Below, piece after piece: positions 8,038 to 17,969 of a DNA stretch of 64,000 bases. How positions within the stretch are numbered: the stretch's first letter is position 1; each line of letters begins with the position of its first letter. A program made the translations under genes and the position numbers. The notes beneath the pieces are model-generated. The model had not been told where the DNA came from, did no database searches, and was given only the letters and a program-made list of their open reading frames with translations. Origin of the DNA: M0108 sp044228795 (GTDB lineage: Bacteria; Pseudomonadota; Gammaproteobacteria; Chromatiales; Chromatiaceae). Location of the stretch: NCBI GenBank assembly GCA_044228795.1, contig JBGAUE010000011.1, positions 1 through 64,000 of the forward strand, read 5' to 3'.

Positions 8038-8964
8038 ATGGCAAGCCCCGCCGACGGCCTCACCACTATCCAGGATTTCATCCGCTGGGGCGCGAGCCGA
8101 TTCACCAAGGCCGGCCTCTTCTTTGGTCATGGTACCGACAACGCCCTGGACGAGGCAGCACATCTCGTGCTTTCCGCCCTGAGCCTGCCTCCCGACCTGG
8201 CCGCCAGCTACCGCGACTGCCGGATCACCGACGACGAAAGGGCGGTTATCGTCCATCTCTTCGAGCGGCGCATCCTGGAACGGGTACCGGCGGCCTATCT
8301 CACCCACCAGGCCTGGTTCGCCGGACTGGAATTCTATGTCGATGAGAACGTCCTGGTACCACGTTCGCCCCTGGCGGAATTGGTGGAGACCGGCTTTGGG
8401 CCTTGGGTGGACCCGGAAACCATAGCCCGGGTGCTCGATCTGTGCACTGGCAGTGGCTGTATCGGCATTGCCGCTGCCGTTTATCTGCCGGACGCCGACA
8501 TTGACCTCGCCGACATCTCTCCCGCCGCCCTGGCAGTGGCCGCCCGTAACCTGGCGGCCCATGGGTTGGAGGATCGGGTGCGGGTGGTGGAGTCCGACCT
8601 CTTCGCAGGCTTGGGCGTTCAGAAGTATGACGTCATAGTCACCAACCCGCCCTATGTCTCCACCGAGGAACTGGCCGCCCTGCCCGCCGAATACCACCGC
8701 GAGCCCCGCCTGGGTCTGGCTGGTGGAACGAACGGCCTTGACCTGGTCCTGCGTATCCTCGTCGAGGCCCCGCGCTTTCTGAATCAGGACGGCGTCCTGA
8801 TTGTCGAGGTAGGCAAATCGGCCGCCACCCTGGAGGCCCTCTTCCCGGAAATCCCCTTTTTGTGGATCGAGTTTGAGCGCGGCGGCGAGGGCGTCTGCCT
8901 CCTCGAGCGGGCGCGCCTACTCGAATATCAGCCCCTGTTTGCCCGCGAGATGACAGCACCATGA
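8038..8964 (+). CDS. prmB: Ribosomal protein L3 N5-glutamine methyltransferase PrmB
   Basis: A 308-residue SAM-dependent methyltransferase of the HemK/PrmB group that methylates a glutamine side chain. DLCTGSGCIGIA (134-145) is the SAM-binding motif and NPPY (203-206) the signature for amide-nitrogen methylation. The N-terminal extension (IQDFIRWGASRFTKAGLFFGHG with TDNALDEAAHLVL) is the PrmB rather than the PrmC type, favouring L3 over release factors. There is no clear Shine-Dalgarno before ATG 8038. The stop overlaps the next start as ATGA. Confidence 0.93.
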   Translation: MASPADGLTTIQDFIRWGASRFTKAGLFFGHGTDNALDEAAHLVLSALSLPPDLAASYRDCRITDDERAVIVHLFERRILERVPAAYLTHQAWFAGLEFYVDENVLVPRSPLAELVETGFGPWVDPETIARVLDLCTGSGCIGIAAAVYLPDADIDLADISPAALAVAARNLAAHGLEDRVRVVESDLFAGLGVQKYDVIVTNPPYVSTEELAALPAEYHREPRLGLAGGTNGLDLVLRILVEAPRFLNQDGVLIVEVGKSAATLEALFPEIPFLWIEFERGGEGVCLLERARLLEYQPLFAREMTAP

Positions 8965-9281
8965 CCCTGAGACGAGCCAAGACCGCTGAAGAATACGTTG
9001 AATGGGTACGCCAGGCCGTGTTCGAGGTGGGGGACCTACGCGAATGCCTGGAGTTCGAACTGGAGGACCTCCGGCGCTTCCCGGCCTTCTTGGATCCCTT
9101 AGAAGAAGGCATCCTGACCCTCCACAAGTCCATGCTGGAGGGTAACTACCTGTTCGGCCGTGAGGACTTACCCTTTATTGACCTGGCGACGCGCTACGCC
9201 GATCAGATACCCTTTCATACCTTGCTCAAACAGATCAATGAAACCCACCGCCGGGGCCTCGACCTGGGTGAGGAGAACTAG
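8961..9281 (+). CDS. Small acidic conserved-looking hypothetical protein
   Basis: A 106-residue, Glu/Leu-rich, probably all-helical soluble protein that I do not recognise. It has no signal peptide or membrane segment. Its ATG overlaps the prmB stop (ATGA) and its stop lies one base before the hemN ATG, so it is translationally coupled in a prmB-X-hemN operon. Codon use matches its neighbours, and the tight overlaps argue that it is real. A role linked to haem synthesis is only a guess from position. Confidence 0.75.
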   Translation: MTLRRAKTAEEYVEWVRQAVFEVGDLRECLEFELEDLRRFPAFLDPLEEGILTLHKSMLEGNYLFGREDLPFIDLATRYADQIPFHTLLKQINETHRRGLDLGEEN

Positions 9282-9282
9282 C

Positions 9283-10674
9283 ATGGCCGCTGACCAACGC
9301 ATCGAATTTGATTTGGATCTGATCCGCCGCTACGACCAGAGCGGCCCGCGTTACACCTCTTACCCGACGGCGGTGGAGTTCCATGAAGGCTTTGGCGAGG
9401 CCGAGTATCGCGCCGCCTGCGAACGGAGCAACCAGACCCAAAGACCCCTGTCGCTCTATTTCCATATCCCCTTCTGCGATACGGTGTGCTTTTACTGCGC
9501 CTGCAACAAGGTGGCAACCAAGGACCGCACCCTGGCCCAGCCCTACCTAAGCCGGGTCTATCGCGAATTGGAGATGCAGAGCGCCCTCTTCGGCCAGGGC
9601 CGCCGGGTGGAGCAATTGCATTGGGGAGGTGGTACGCCCACCTTCATCAGCCAGGATCAAATGCGGGAACTGATGGACCAAACCCGGCGCTGGTTCCATC
9701 TGGCAGACGACGAGGTGGGCGAGTATTCCATCGAGATCGACCCCCGGGAGGCCACCCCCGAAAGTGTCGCCCTGCTGCGCCAACTCGGCTTCAACCGTAT
9801 GAGCCTGGGGGTTCAGGACTTTGACCCCTTGGTCCAAAAGGCCGTCAACCGCATCCAGACCGAGGCTGAGACCCTGGCAGTCCTGGAGGCGGCCCGCGCC
9901 CAGGGCTTCCGCTCCCTCAGCATCGATCTCATTTACGGCCTGCCCCATCAGACGGTGGCAGGCTTCGAGCGAACCCTGGACCGGGTCCTGGCCTTCGCCC
10001 CGGACCGGTTTTCGATCTTCAACTACGCCCATCTGCCCCAACGCTTCAAGCCCCAGCGGCGCATCGACGCCGATCAGTTGCCCACGGCCCCGATCAAACT
10101 GGACATACTGCGCGCCACCGGCGACAAGCTGGCGGCGGCCGGCTATGTCTATATCGGCATGGACCACTTTGCCCGTCCGGACGACGAACTGGCCCTGGCC
10201 CAGCGCGACGGCACCCTTTATCGCAATTTTCAGGGCTACTCGACTCATGCCGACTGCGACCTCATCGGCATCGGCGTCACCTCCATCGGCAAGATCGACA
10301 ATACCTATGCCCAAAACCGACGCGAGCTGGACGAGTATTACGCCGCTATCGATGCGGGGCGCCTGCCCATCTTCCGGGGAATCGAGCTGAGCCGGGACGA
10401 CGAGATCCGTCGCGACACCATCACCCGACTGATTTGCCACTTCGCTCTGAACTACAGGGACGTGGCGGAACACTGGGGCATCGACTTCAGCACCTACTTC
10501 GCCGAAGATCTGGCCCGGCTCAAACCCATGCAGGTGGATGGCTTGCTGGAGATGGACGACCGGGGCATCCAGGTCCTGCCCCGCGGCCGACTGCTGATTC
10601 GCAACATCTGCATGGCCTTCGACGCCTACCGCAATGGCCCCGAGGCCGTTGCCGGCTTCTCCAAGGTTATCTAG
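9283..10674 (+). CDS. hemN: Oxygen-independent coproporphyrinogen III oxidase
   Basis: A 463-residue radical SAM enzyme that decarboxylates coproporphyrinogen III to protoporphyrinogen IX without oxygen, feeding haem and bacteriochlorophyll synthesis. The cluster motif CDTVCFYCAC gives Cys65, Cys69, Cys72 and Cys74, like E. coli HemN Cys62/66/69/71. The N-terminal RYDQSGPRYTSYPTA is diagnostic for true HemN rather than HemW. A GAGGAG ribosome binding site inside the end of the preceding gene sets ATG 9283. The open frame extends back to 9160, but that part overlaps the upstream gene in another phase. Confidence 0.96.
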   Translation: MAADQRIEFDLDLIRRYDQSGPRYTSYPTAVEFHEGFGEAEYRAACERSNQTQRPLSLYFHIPFCDTVCFYCACNKVATKDRTLAQPYLSRVYRELEMQSALFGQGRRVEQLHWGGGTPTFISQDQMRELMDQTRRWFHLADDEVGEYSIEIDPREATPESVALLRQLGFNRMSLGVQDFDPLVQKAVNRIQTEAETLAVLEAARAQGFRSLSIDLIYGLPHQTVAGFERTLDRVLAFAPDRFSIFNYAHLPQRFKPQRRIDADQLPTAPIKLDILRATGDKLAAAGYVYIGMDHFARPDDELALAQRDGTLYRNFQGYSTHADCDLIGIGVTSIGKIDNTYAQNRRELDEYYAAIDAGRLPIFRGIELSRDDEIRRDTITRLICHFALNYRDVAEHWGIDFSTYFAEDLARLKPMQVDGLLEMDDRGIQVLPRGRLLIRNICMAFDAYRNGPEAVAGFSKVI

Positions 10675-10727
10675 TTCCTACCCCGCTAGCCTGTCTCCTA
10701 AAGCCTAACGTTTCCAAAGGGGGAGCA

Positions 10728-12191
10728 ATGGTGATCAACATCCAGGATCAGGGTCTCGTGCGGCGACAGGCTTATCTGGGTGGCGCATGGGTCGATGCCG
10801 ACTCGGGGCTCACCCTGACGGTGACCGATCCCGCCAGTGGCGAGGTCATCGCCGAAGTTCCCGATATGGGCACGATAGAGACCCGCCGTGCCATCCTGGC
10901 GGCAGAGGCAGCCTGGCCGGGCTGGCGCATCCTCACCGCCGCCGAGCGTAGCCAGCGACTGCGCCTCTGGCACGACCTGATGCTGGAAAGTCAGGAGGAC
11001 CTGGCCCGCATCATGACCGCTGAACAGGGCAAGCCCCTGGCGGAGGCGCGGGGTGAGATTACCTATGCCGCCTCCTTCATCGACTGGTTTGCCGAGGAAG
11101 GGCGCCGGGTCTATGGCGACATCATCCCGCCCCACCTGGCCGACAAGCGCATCCTGGTGCTTAAGCAGCCCATCGGCGTCTGCGCCGCCATCACCCCCTG
11201 GAATTTCCCAGCCGCTATGCTCACCCGCAAGGCCGCCGCAGCCCTGGCGGCCGGGTGCACCCTAGTGGCCAGGCCCGCCTCCGAGACACCCCTGTCGGCC
11301 CTGGCCCTGGCGGTACTGGCGGAACGGGCCGGCATCCCGGCAGGGGTCTTTAACGTCATCACCGGCGACCCGGTCCCGATCGGCCAGGAGCTGACCAGCA
11401 ATCCCCTGGTGCGCAAGTTGAGCTTCACGGGCTCCACGGCGGTAGGCCGGCTGCTGATGCGCCAGTGTGCCGACACCCTCAAGAAACTCTCCCTGGAACT
11501 GGGCGGCAATGCCCCCTTCATCGTCTTCGATGACGCCGACCTGGAGGCAGCGGTGGCGGGCGCCATCCAATCCAAGTACCGCAACACCGGCCAAACCTGC
11601 GTCTGTGCCAACCGCTTCCTAGTCCAGGATGGCATCTATGACGCCTTCGCCGCCCGCCTGGCGGAACAGGCCGGCGAACTCAAGGTTGGCCCCGGACTGG
11701 AGGCGGGGGTGGTCCAGGGGCCCCTCATTAACGAGGCAGCGGTCGCAAAGGTGGAGGCCCATATCGCCGATGCCCTCGACAAGGGCGCCTGCCTGTTGGC
11801 CGGCGGGGCACGTCACGCCCTGGGTGGCACCTTCTTTCAGCCCACGGTGCTCGCAGACGTGGACCCCGGCATGCTCGTGGCCCGGGACGAGACCTTCGGC
11901 CCCGTCGCCCCCCTCTTCCGCTTCCAGACCGAGGCGGAGGCCATCAGCCTGGCCAACGCCACCGAATTCGGCCTGGCCGCCTACTTCTTCACCCGCGACC
12001 TGTCCCGCGCCTGGCGGGTCTCCGAGGCCCTGGAATATGGCCTGGTCGGCATCAATTCCGGCCTGGTCTCCACCGCCATCGCCCCCTTCGGCGGCGTCAA
12101 GCAATCCGGCCTGGGCCGCGAGGGCTCGCGCTATGGCATCGACGAGTATCTGGAGATCAAATACGTCTGCATCGAGGTAGACGCTAGCTGA
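10728..12191 (+). CDS. gabD: NAD(P)-dependent succinate-semialdehyde dehydrogenase
   Basis: A 487-residue aldehyde dehydrogenase that would oxidise succinate semialdehyde to succinate. The catalytic glutamate is Glu257 in LELGGNAPF and the nucleophile Cys291 in NTGQTCVC, with a second cysteine two residues on as in GabD enzymes. FTGSTAVG is the cofactor-binding loop. The cofactor-phosphate lysine of the usual VKPA motif is arginine here (VARPASETPLS), which may affect the NADP/NAD preference. A GGGGGAG ribosome binding site precedes ATG 10728. A frame open upstream of this start overlaps hemN and is discarded. Confidence 0.88.
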   Translation: MVINIQDQGLVRRQAYLGGAWVDADSGLTLTVTDPASGEVIAEVPDMGTIETRRAILAAEAAWPGWRILTAAERSQRLRLWHDLMLESQEDLARIMTAEQGKPLAEARGEITYAASFIDWFAEEGRRVYGDIIPPHLADKRILVLKQPIGVCAAITPWNFPAAMLTRKAAAALAAGCTLVARPASETPLSALALAVLAERAGIPAGVFNVITGDPVPIGQELTSNPLVRKLSFTGSTAVGRLLMRQCADTLKKLSLELGGNAPFIVFDDADLEAAVAGAIQSKYRNTGQTCVCANRFLVQDGIYDAFAARLAEQAGELKVGPGLEAGVVQGPLINEAAVAKVEAHIADALDKGACLLAGGARHALGGTFFQPTVLADVDPGMLVARDETFGPVAPLFRFQTEAEAISLANATEFGLAAYFFTRDLSRAWRVSEALEYGLVGINSGLVSTAIAPFGGVKQSGLGREGSRYGIDEYLEIKYVCIEVDAS

Positions 12192-12226
12192 GGGCCGAGG
12201 GGCTTCTCCATTAGCCAGAAACGGCC

Positions 12227-13795
12227 ATGTCTCCCCTGAACTCCCTCATCTTCGGCTTGGGCCTCTTCTTCATTGGCCTGCATCTGGTCGGGGATAATCT
12301 CAAGGCCTTGAGTAGTGGCAGCCTGCGCGACGGGATTGCCCGTACTACCCGCCGATCCCTGCCGCGTATCGGTCTCGGCCTGGCGGCGGGGGGACTGATG
12401 CAGAGTGCCACCGCCGTCACCTTTATTTGCGTAAGCATGGTCCTCGCCGAATTGCTGACCCTGAACGCCGCCAGCGTAGTCATGATCTGGTCCAACGTCG
12501 GCCTCACGGTACTGGCCTTCATCGTCACCTTGGATATCCACCCCGTGGTGGCCTTTGTCGTCGGCGGGGCTGGGATTGTCATGGGAGTGGTGCGTATCCA
12601 TTCCTGGCAGACCGTCGCCAGCGTCCTCATCGGGATCGGCCTCATCATCCTCGGTCTGCAACAGATGAGTAGCGGGGCGGCACCCCTGAAGGGCGAACCC
12701 TGGTTTCAGGAGGCCATCCACCTGGCGGTCTCCTCCGCCCCCCTGGCCCTCATCAGTGGCATCGTCGTGGCGTCGATCCTGCAATCCAATACCGGCGCCA
12801 CCCTGTTGATCATCACCCTGGCGAATGCCGGAGCCCTGGCCTTCGAGGACGCCGCCTTGATGATCTACGGCACCAACCTTGGCGCCATCACCCTGCGCAT
12901 CCTGCTCGCCGCTGGCATGCGGGGACAGGCCCTGCGACTGGTGCGGATGGAGGATTTCTTCTGCCTCCTGAGCGGCGCCGTGATGTTCGGGCTCTATTAT
13001 CTGGAGAAGGCGGGCATGCCCCTGGTCTTCGCTCTGGCCGAGCGAATCTCCGGCGAGATGGATACTCGCCTGGCGATAATCTTCCTGCTCTCCAACTTGA
13101 TCCCGGCCCTGGCGATGACGCCGTTGATTCCCCTGGTCGCCAAGCTATTGAAAATGCTGTGGCCGGGGGAGCCGCCTATAGCACCCGGGGCACCCAAATT
13201 TCTGCAAATTCGGGCCTTGGACGATCCACCCACGGCCTTAGCCCTGATCCGCAAAGAACTGGCGCGGTTATTGGGCATGGTGACCAGGGAGTCGGACGCG
13301 CCCCGGGAGGTCTCTGAGGAAGCGGGGCCTCTGGCGAGTTTTGAAAACCTCGCCGACGCCATCGAGAAGTTCGCGGGCCAACTCGCGGCGCGTGCGGGTC
13401 TTAGCGAGCCGGATGCCCTGAAGCTCCATACCTTGCGCAGCGCGCTGACCGGCATCCGGCAATTGGAGGAGTCCGTGGGTTCCTTTGTGGCCCGGGCGGA
13501 GGTCCAGGGGGCGATGGCCCCGGACCAGCGCGCCGGCCTTGAGAAAACCTTGGGCGACCTGCTGGAGGAGATGGCCATGGCACTGGATGCCGACGATACG
13601 GCTGCCATCACCCGCATCCGGGACCGTACCCAGATGCCCGGCGACTTCATGCTGGGCATCCGCAAGCAATTGGGACCACCCCTAGGTGCGACCCTGGACC
13701 AGAGTGCCCTCTATGTGGATTTTGAATTCGTCGCCTGGGCGCTTCATCACCTGGCCAAGATCCTGGTCCGGTTCGAGAATCCCGATGCCGGCTGA
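12227..13795 (+). CDS. Na+/phosphate cotransporter family protein with PhoU-like tail
   Basis: A 522-residue inner membrane protein. The first ~310 residues hold about eight membrane segments with the two inverted QS motifs of the Na/Pi cotransporter family: GLMQSATAVTF (about 57-66) and ILQSNTGATLL (about 184-194). Residues ~340-520 are soluble and helical and resemble the PhoU-like domain often fused to these carriers. It should import, or exchange, phosphate with sodium. It follows gabD by 35 bases and may be cotranscribed, though no functional link is obvious. Confidence 0.9.
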   Translation: MSPLNSLIFGLGLFFIGLHLVGDNLKALSSGSLRDGIARTTRRSLPRIGLGLAAGGLMQSATAVTFICVSMVLAELLTLNAASVVMIWSNVGLTVLAFIVTLDIHPVVAFVVGGAGIVMGVVRIHSWQTVASVLIGIGLIILGLQQMSSGAAPLKGEPWFQEAIHLAVSSAPLALISGIVVASILQSNTGATLLIITLANAGALAFEDAALMIYGTNLGAITLRILLAAGMRGQALRLVRMEDFFCLLSGAVMFGLYYLEKAGMPLVFALAERISGEMDTRLAIIFLLSNLIPALAMTPLIPLVAKLLKMLWPGEPPIAPGAPKFLQIRALDDPPTALALIRKELARLLGMVTRESDAPREVSEEAGPLASFENLADAIEKFAGQLAARAGLSEPDALKLHTLRSALTGIRQLEESVGSFVARAEVQGAMAPDQRAGLEKTLGDLLEEMAMALDADDTAAITRIRDRTQMPGDFMLGIRKQLGPPLGATLDQSALYVDFEFVAWALHHLAKILVRFENPDAG

Positions 13796-13865
13796 ATTCC
13801 GCGCCGGCCTGGCGGCTGGCATCCAGAGAATGAGGGGCAGGGTTGAAGGATTAGTGTTGCCAGGC

Positions 13866-16800
13866 TTATGACTCATCCAACTTAAGGCTGCGGTCATCAT
13901 TCAAAATATTACCTTCAACCGGGCCATTGGGTAGCCATTTGCTCAAGACTTCCACCAGAGACTGCCGAGAAACCGGCTTGGTAATGTAGTCACTCATACC
14001 CGCCTCCAGGCAACGCTCCCGGTCGCCCTGCATGGCGTGGGCGGTCATGGCAATAATCGGCAGGGTGAAGGATGGTGGAACCTCACCCGCCTCCGCAACC
14101 TGAAGATTCAGCCGGCGGCATTGAGCCTGCCACCTGATTAGTTCATCACTTCTGATTTTTCTGGTGGCCTCGAACCCATCCATCACCGGCATCTGGATGT
14201 CCATTAGCACAAGGTCATAGGGCAGAAGCTCCAGGGCCTTGAGGGCTTCCACCCCATTGGCCACGGCATCCGCGCGCAGCCCCATTTTCTTCAGCATACC
14301 CAGGGCTACCATCTGGTTGATGATGTTGTCCTCGGCCAGCAGAATGCGGGCCTTACGGCCGGCCAACAGCTTAACGGGCTCGGGTGCGGTTTGGTGCGTT
14401 TCGCTGGGAGTTGGCGTTGGCTCCACACTCTGGCGATTCCTGAGCGCCAGGGAGAGAACGGCCTTGAGTTCCTGATGCCGAATCGGCTTAATCAAATAGG
14501 AGGCAAAACCGATCTCAAGGAAGCGCCGGGCATCGCCCCGGGTTCCCAGGGAGGTCAGCATGACCATCCGGGTTTCGGCCAACCGCTTGTCTGCCTGGAT
14601 AATCCGGCCCAGGCTTTCGCCGTCCATGCCCGGCATTTGCATGTCGATCACAGCAATCCGGCAGGGGTCCTTCTCGTCCAGCGCCCGATTGAGGGCCTGG
14701 AGAGCGCCAGGGCCATCCTGGGCCTCCAAAGGACGCATACCCCAAGAGGCCAGTCGGGTGTTCAGGATTTCGCGGTTTGTGGCGTTATCGTCAACAATCA
14801 GCACACGCACGCCGTGTATTTCGGCGGGCGGAATACTTTCCGCACGGGCTCCGGCAGCCTGTTTGCCGAAGTCGGCGGTGAACCAGAATTCCGAGCCTTT
14901 GCCCTCTTCGCTGTTGACGCCGGCCTCGCCATTCATCAGCCTGGCCAGTTGCCGGGAGATAGCCAGGCCCAACCCGGTTCCTCCAAACTGACGGGTGGTA
15001 GAGGCATCCACCTGGATAAACTTGTCGAAGAGCAGGCTAATCTTGTCCGCGGGGATGCCGATGCCCGTGTCGCGAACCGAGAATCGTAGTAAGACATGGT
15101 CTTCATGCTCTTCCATCAGCGAGACGCGGATAGCCACCTCGCCAGCACGGGTGAACTTGACGGCGTTGCCCACCAGATTGGTGAGGATCTGTCTCAGCCG
15201 TCCCGGATCGCCCCGCAGCAGGGTAGGCACATCCAGATCAACCGCGCAGAGCATTTCCAGCCCCTTCTCATAAGCCCGCAAGGCCAGTGTGGCGGTAAAA
15301 TCCTCCATGAGATCTGTCAGATCGAAGTCCAGGATTTCCAGGTCGAGTTTGCCCGCCTCAATCTTCGAGAAGTCGAGGATGGCGTTGATCAGGGAAAGCA
15401 GTGATTCACCGCTCGTGCGTACCGTTTCGGCATAGCGCCGCTGCTCATCGTTCAGCTCTGTATCCAGCAGCAATCCGGTCATACCGATGACCCCGTTCAT
15501 CGGTGTCCGGATCTCATGGCTCATATTGGCCAGGAACTCGCTCTTAGCGGCGCTGGCCAACCTGGCCTGCTCTGCCATCTCGTTGGCCCGGGCGGTGGCC
15601 TCGACGAGATCGAGGTTGGTCTCACGCAATGCCATCTCTTGAGCGCGGATGCCCGCATCGGTATGTCGCAGCAGAACATAAATGAAGCCAAGCAACAGCA
15701 TCAACAGCACCGAGCCACCCGTGCCGCCCAGCAGCAACAGACGCGTAAAGGCGGCCTTTTCCGACGAGATGTCCTGAACGATCAGCAGGTCTCCGACCTC
15801 TTTGTCCGAGGCGTCCTGTAGTGGCGTCGCGGAAACCAGCCAATCCCTCCCGTCGAAGGCGATCTCCCGGTCTGTTTCGTCATTGCTGGGATTGTCCTCC
15901 GCAAGACGATCCGCCCAGGATACGAAGGCATCGGGCAGGTAGCCCTGGGAGGCGTAGCTGACGGCGCTCAGGGACAACTGGTCCCAGTGGGCCTCCCGCC
16001 CGAGCATCCGCATGCCCTCCTCCCAGGTGCGCTGGGCAAGATACTCCTTGCGGATAACCACGGCCAGTTGGGTGCCGGAGTGGGGGGTTATCGCCTGCAG
16101 CACGTCCTCGATTTCCTTGCCTAATTCCACATAACCGACCAGGGCTCCGTCGGCGTAGACGGGCTGCACCACCCGCAAGGTGAAGGTGCCCAGGGGCCCC
16201 AGCTCGATGCCAGAGGTTAGCTTGCCGGTACGTTCGGCTTCCTGTGCCGTGAAACGCTCTATCCGGTCGCCATGTTTCTCCGGCTTATGGATCCGCAGCA
16301 GGCAGATACGATTGGCATCGAAAAAGTAGAAATGGGTAAGATGACTTTCCCGGTTCATCGTCTCGAACACGGGCCGCCAGTCGGCCAGCAGGCGGTCCAC
16401 GTCACCGTCGCGTAGCGCCTGCTGAACCGAGTTGTTAGCGGCGATAAGCTGGGTGGCCATGGCCAGGCCGAATGCCTGCTGTTTCAGGGTGATGTGCAGA
16501 TTGTTGGTAACCTCGGCGGCACGGTTTACCATGGCATCGGTCAGTTGGTGCTGATGCTGGCGCCAGAGGAGTGCCCCCGCCCCCACCATCAACACCACGA
16601 CCATTACCGCCAGGGGTGGCAGAAGTTGCGACAGGACCGGCTTAGGTGAGGCCACAACCCGCCGGGTGACGGCCATGGCGGCAACTACGCCGATGAAAAT
16701 GATCAGCATCAAGCCCACGGGCAGTGCTATTCTTGCGGCCACCTCCCACTGCCAGTCGCTGGCATCGATGTCCATGCCCAGCACGGCGAGCAATTCGCCA

Positions 16801-17714
16801 CTGCCTCGGTATGCCCCGGCGCAGACAATCAGATCATCCACCCGCTCGACATAGGTGGTCTTGGGCTGGATCTTCTGGGTGGTCGGATTCTCGTATTGGT
16901 AATCGACCCAGCCGCTGCCCTTGGACAAGGCAATTTCCTGTATCTCCTTACGAAAATATTTGCCCCCGGACCAGTCCTTCTTGTCAAGCAGGTTCTGACC
17001 CACCAATTCCGGTTTCACCGGATGAGCCTGCATGGTCATGCCCAGATCGTAGGCAAAGACATAGAGGCTCTTCTTGCGAAACTCTCCTTGCGGGTCGTTG
17101 CACTCCTTTAGAAAACTCTCACGGCCATTCTTTCGGTAAAAGTCCACGGCCTTACGCACCATCGCTCGAGCGTCGTCCGGAGTGACGAGGCCAGAGAGGG
17201 CCATCGCGGTATCATTGATCGGGACCAACCCCGAGACCCAGGTGCCCCAACGGTCGGCAACCGGGCCTTCGACGGCCTCGGCCCTAGTCTCGAACACGCC
17301 AAGAGTAATGTCCGAAACCTCGTCATAGATCTGTCCTGGTGGGGAATAGCTCTCCGAACCGGACGGTTCGCTGTCCACGTAGAAAAATACTGAGCCATCA
17401 GCCTTGCGACCCAAGAGATAAACAAACCGGCATTGCGAACTGGCAGCGCAGATAGCAGCAAGCTGTTCCTTGAGCTGCAGATATTCCGGACGTTCCAGGT
17501 CCGCCTTCGTGCCGGTGAGCGCTTGGATTTGCTCAACATTCACCGCCTGCACCGCCATCCGCGTCCGCTGGAGCAAATCCGAGCGCATCTCGCGGTCGGC
17601 CTGTACCACCGTCCACCAGGTAAAGAGGGCCCCGATGCAAAAAATAGCCAGCAGTACCACCATCAGGTAATACTTTTTCATACCGTGAAATCGGGGGGGC
17701 TGTTGCTCATTCAT
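13866..17714 (-). CDS. Large hybrid sensor histidine kinase with nested Cache input
   Basis: A 1282-residue membrane sensor kinase. A first membrane segment (~16-36) precedes a periplasmic domain (~40-325). That domain is interrupted at 177-302 by what looks like a single-Cache domain (VRKAVDFYRKNGRESF to LIVCAGAY). Two further segments (~328-350 and 362-384) precede a second Cache-like periplasmic region (to ~660) and a last membrane segment. Then come HisKA (phospho-acceptor His733 in MSHEIRTPMNG), HATPase with GGTGLGLAIS, a receiver with VIDMQMPGMDG (~1024) and a second receiver with LMDIQMPVMDG (~1171). There is no Hpt domain, so phosphotransfer must continue in another protein. The ligand is unknown. 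Confidence 0.92.
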   Translation of the reverse strand: MNEQQPPRFHGMKKYYLMVVLLAIFCIGALFTWWTVVQADREMRSDLLQRTRMAVQAVNVEQIQALTGTKADLERPEYLQLKEQLAAICAASSQCRFVYLLGRKADGSVFFYVDSEPSGSESYSPPGQIYDEVSDITLGVFETRAEAVEGPVADRWGTWVSGLVPINDTAMALSGLVTPDDARAMVRKAVDFYRKNGRESFLKECNDPQGEFRKKSLYVFAYDLGMTMQAHPVKPELVGQNLLDKKDWSGGKYFRKEIQEIALSKGSGWVDYQYENPTTQKIQPKTTYVERVDDLIVCAGAYRGSGELLAVLGMDIDASDWQWEVAARIALPVGLMLIIFIGVVAAMAVTRRVVASPKPVLSQLLPPLAVMVVVLMVGAGALLWRQHQHQLTDAMVNRAAEVTNNLHITLKQQAFGLAMATQLIAANNSVQQALRDGDVDRLLADWRPVFETMNRESHLTHFYFFDANRICLLRIHKPEKHGDRIERFTAQEAERTGKLTSGIELGPLGTFTLRVVQPVYADGALVGYVELGKEIEDVLQAITPHSGTQLAVVIRKEYLAQRTWEEGMRMLGREAHWDQLSLSAVSYASQGYLPDAFVSWADRLAEDNPSNDETDREIAFDGRDWLVSATPLQDASDKEVGDLLIVQDISSEKAAFTRLLLLGGTGGSVLLMLLLGFIYVLLRHTDAGIRAQEMALRETNLDLVEATARANEMAEQARLASAAKSEFLANMSHEIRTPMNGVIGMTGLLLDTELNDEQRRYAETVRTSGESLLSLINAILDFSKIEAGKLDLEILDFDLTDLMEDFTATLALRAYEKGLEMLCAVDLDVPTLLRGDPGRLRQILTNLVGNAVKFTRAGEVAIRVSLMEEHEDHVLLRFSVRDTGIGIPADKISLLFDKFIQVDASTTRQFGGTGLGLAISRQLARLMNGEAGVNSEEGKGSEFWFTADFGKQAAGARAESIPPAEIHGVRVLIVDDNATNREILNTRLASWGMRPLEAQDGPGALQALNRALDEKDPCRIAVIDMQMPGMDGESLGRIIQADKRLAETRMVMLTSLGTRGDARRFLEIGFASYLIKPIRHQELKAVLSLALRNRQSVEPTPTPSETHQTAPEPVKLLAGRKARILLAEDNIINQMVALGMLKKMGLRADAVANGVEALKALELLPYDLVLMDIQMPVMDGFEATRKIRSDELIRWQAQCRRLNLQVAEAGEVPPSFTLPIIAMTAHAMQGDRERCLEAGMSDYITKPVSRQSLVEVLSKWLPNGPVEGNILNDDRSLKLDES

Positions 17715-17969
17715 CTTCGAGGGCTCTGTCCTGGTACTCCGCTTTTCATCGGTCAGCCTAAACCCCTGTAGCCAATTTGCCAGATCTCGACCACCATAAA
17801 TATCAATCGATTCTGCATGATATCGGCAAAACTACGCACCTGCCAAACGAGGAGCAGGGTGCAGGAGACCTGGACGGATGTTCGCCTTACCCATAACGCA
17901 GACTCGTGAGCCCTGAGTACCCGCGCGGCGCCTCCCGCCGCGTGGTAATCCTCGGAGGGGGCCTGTGCC

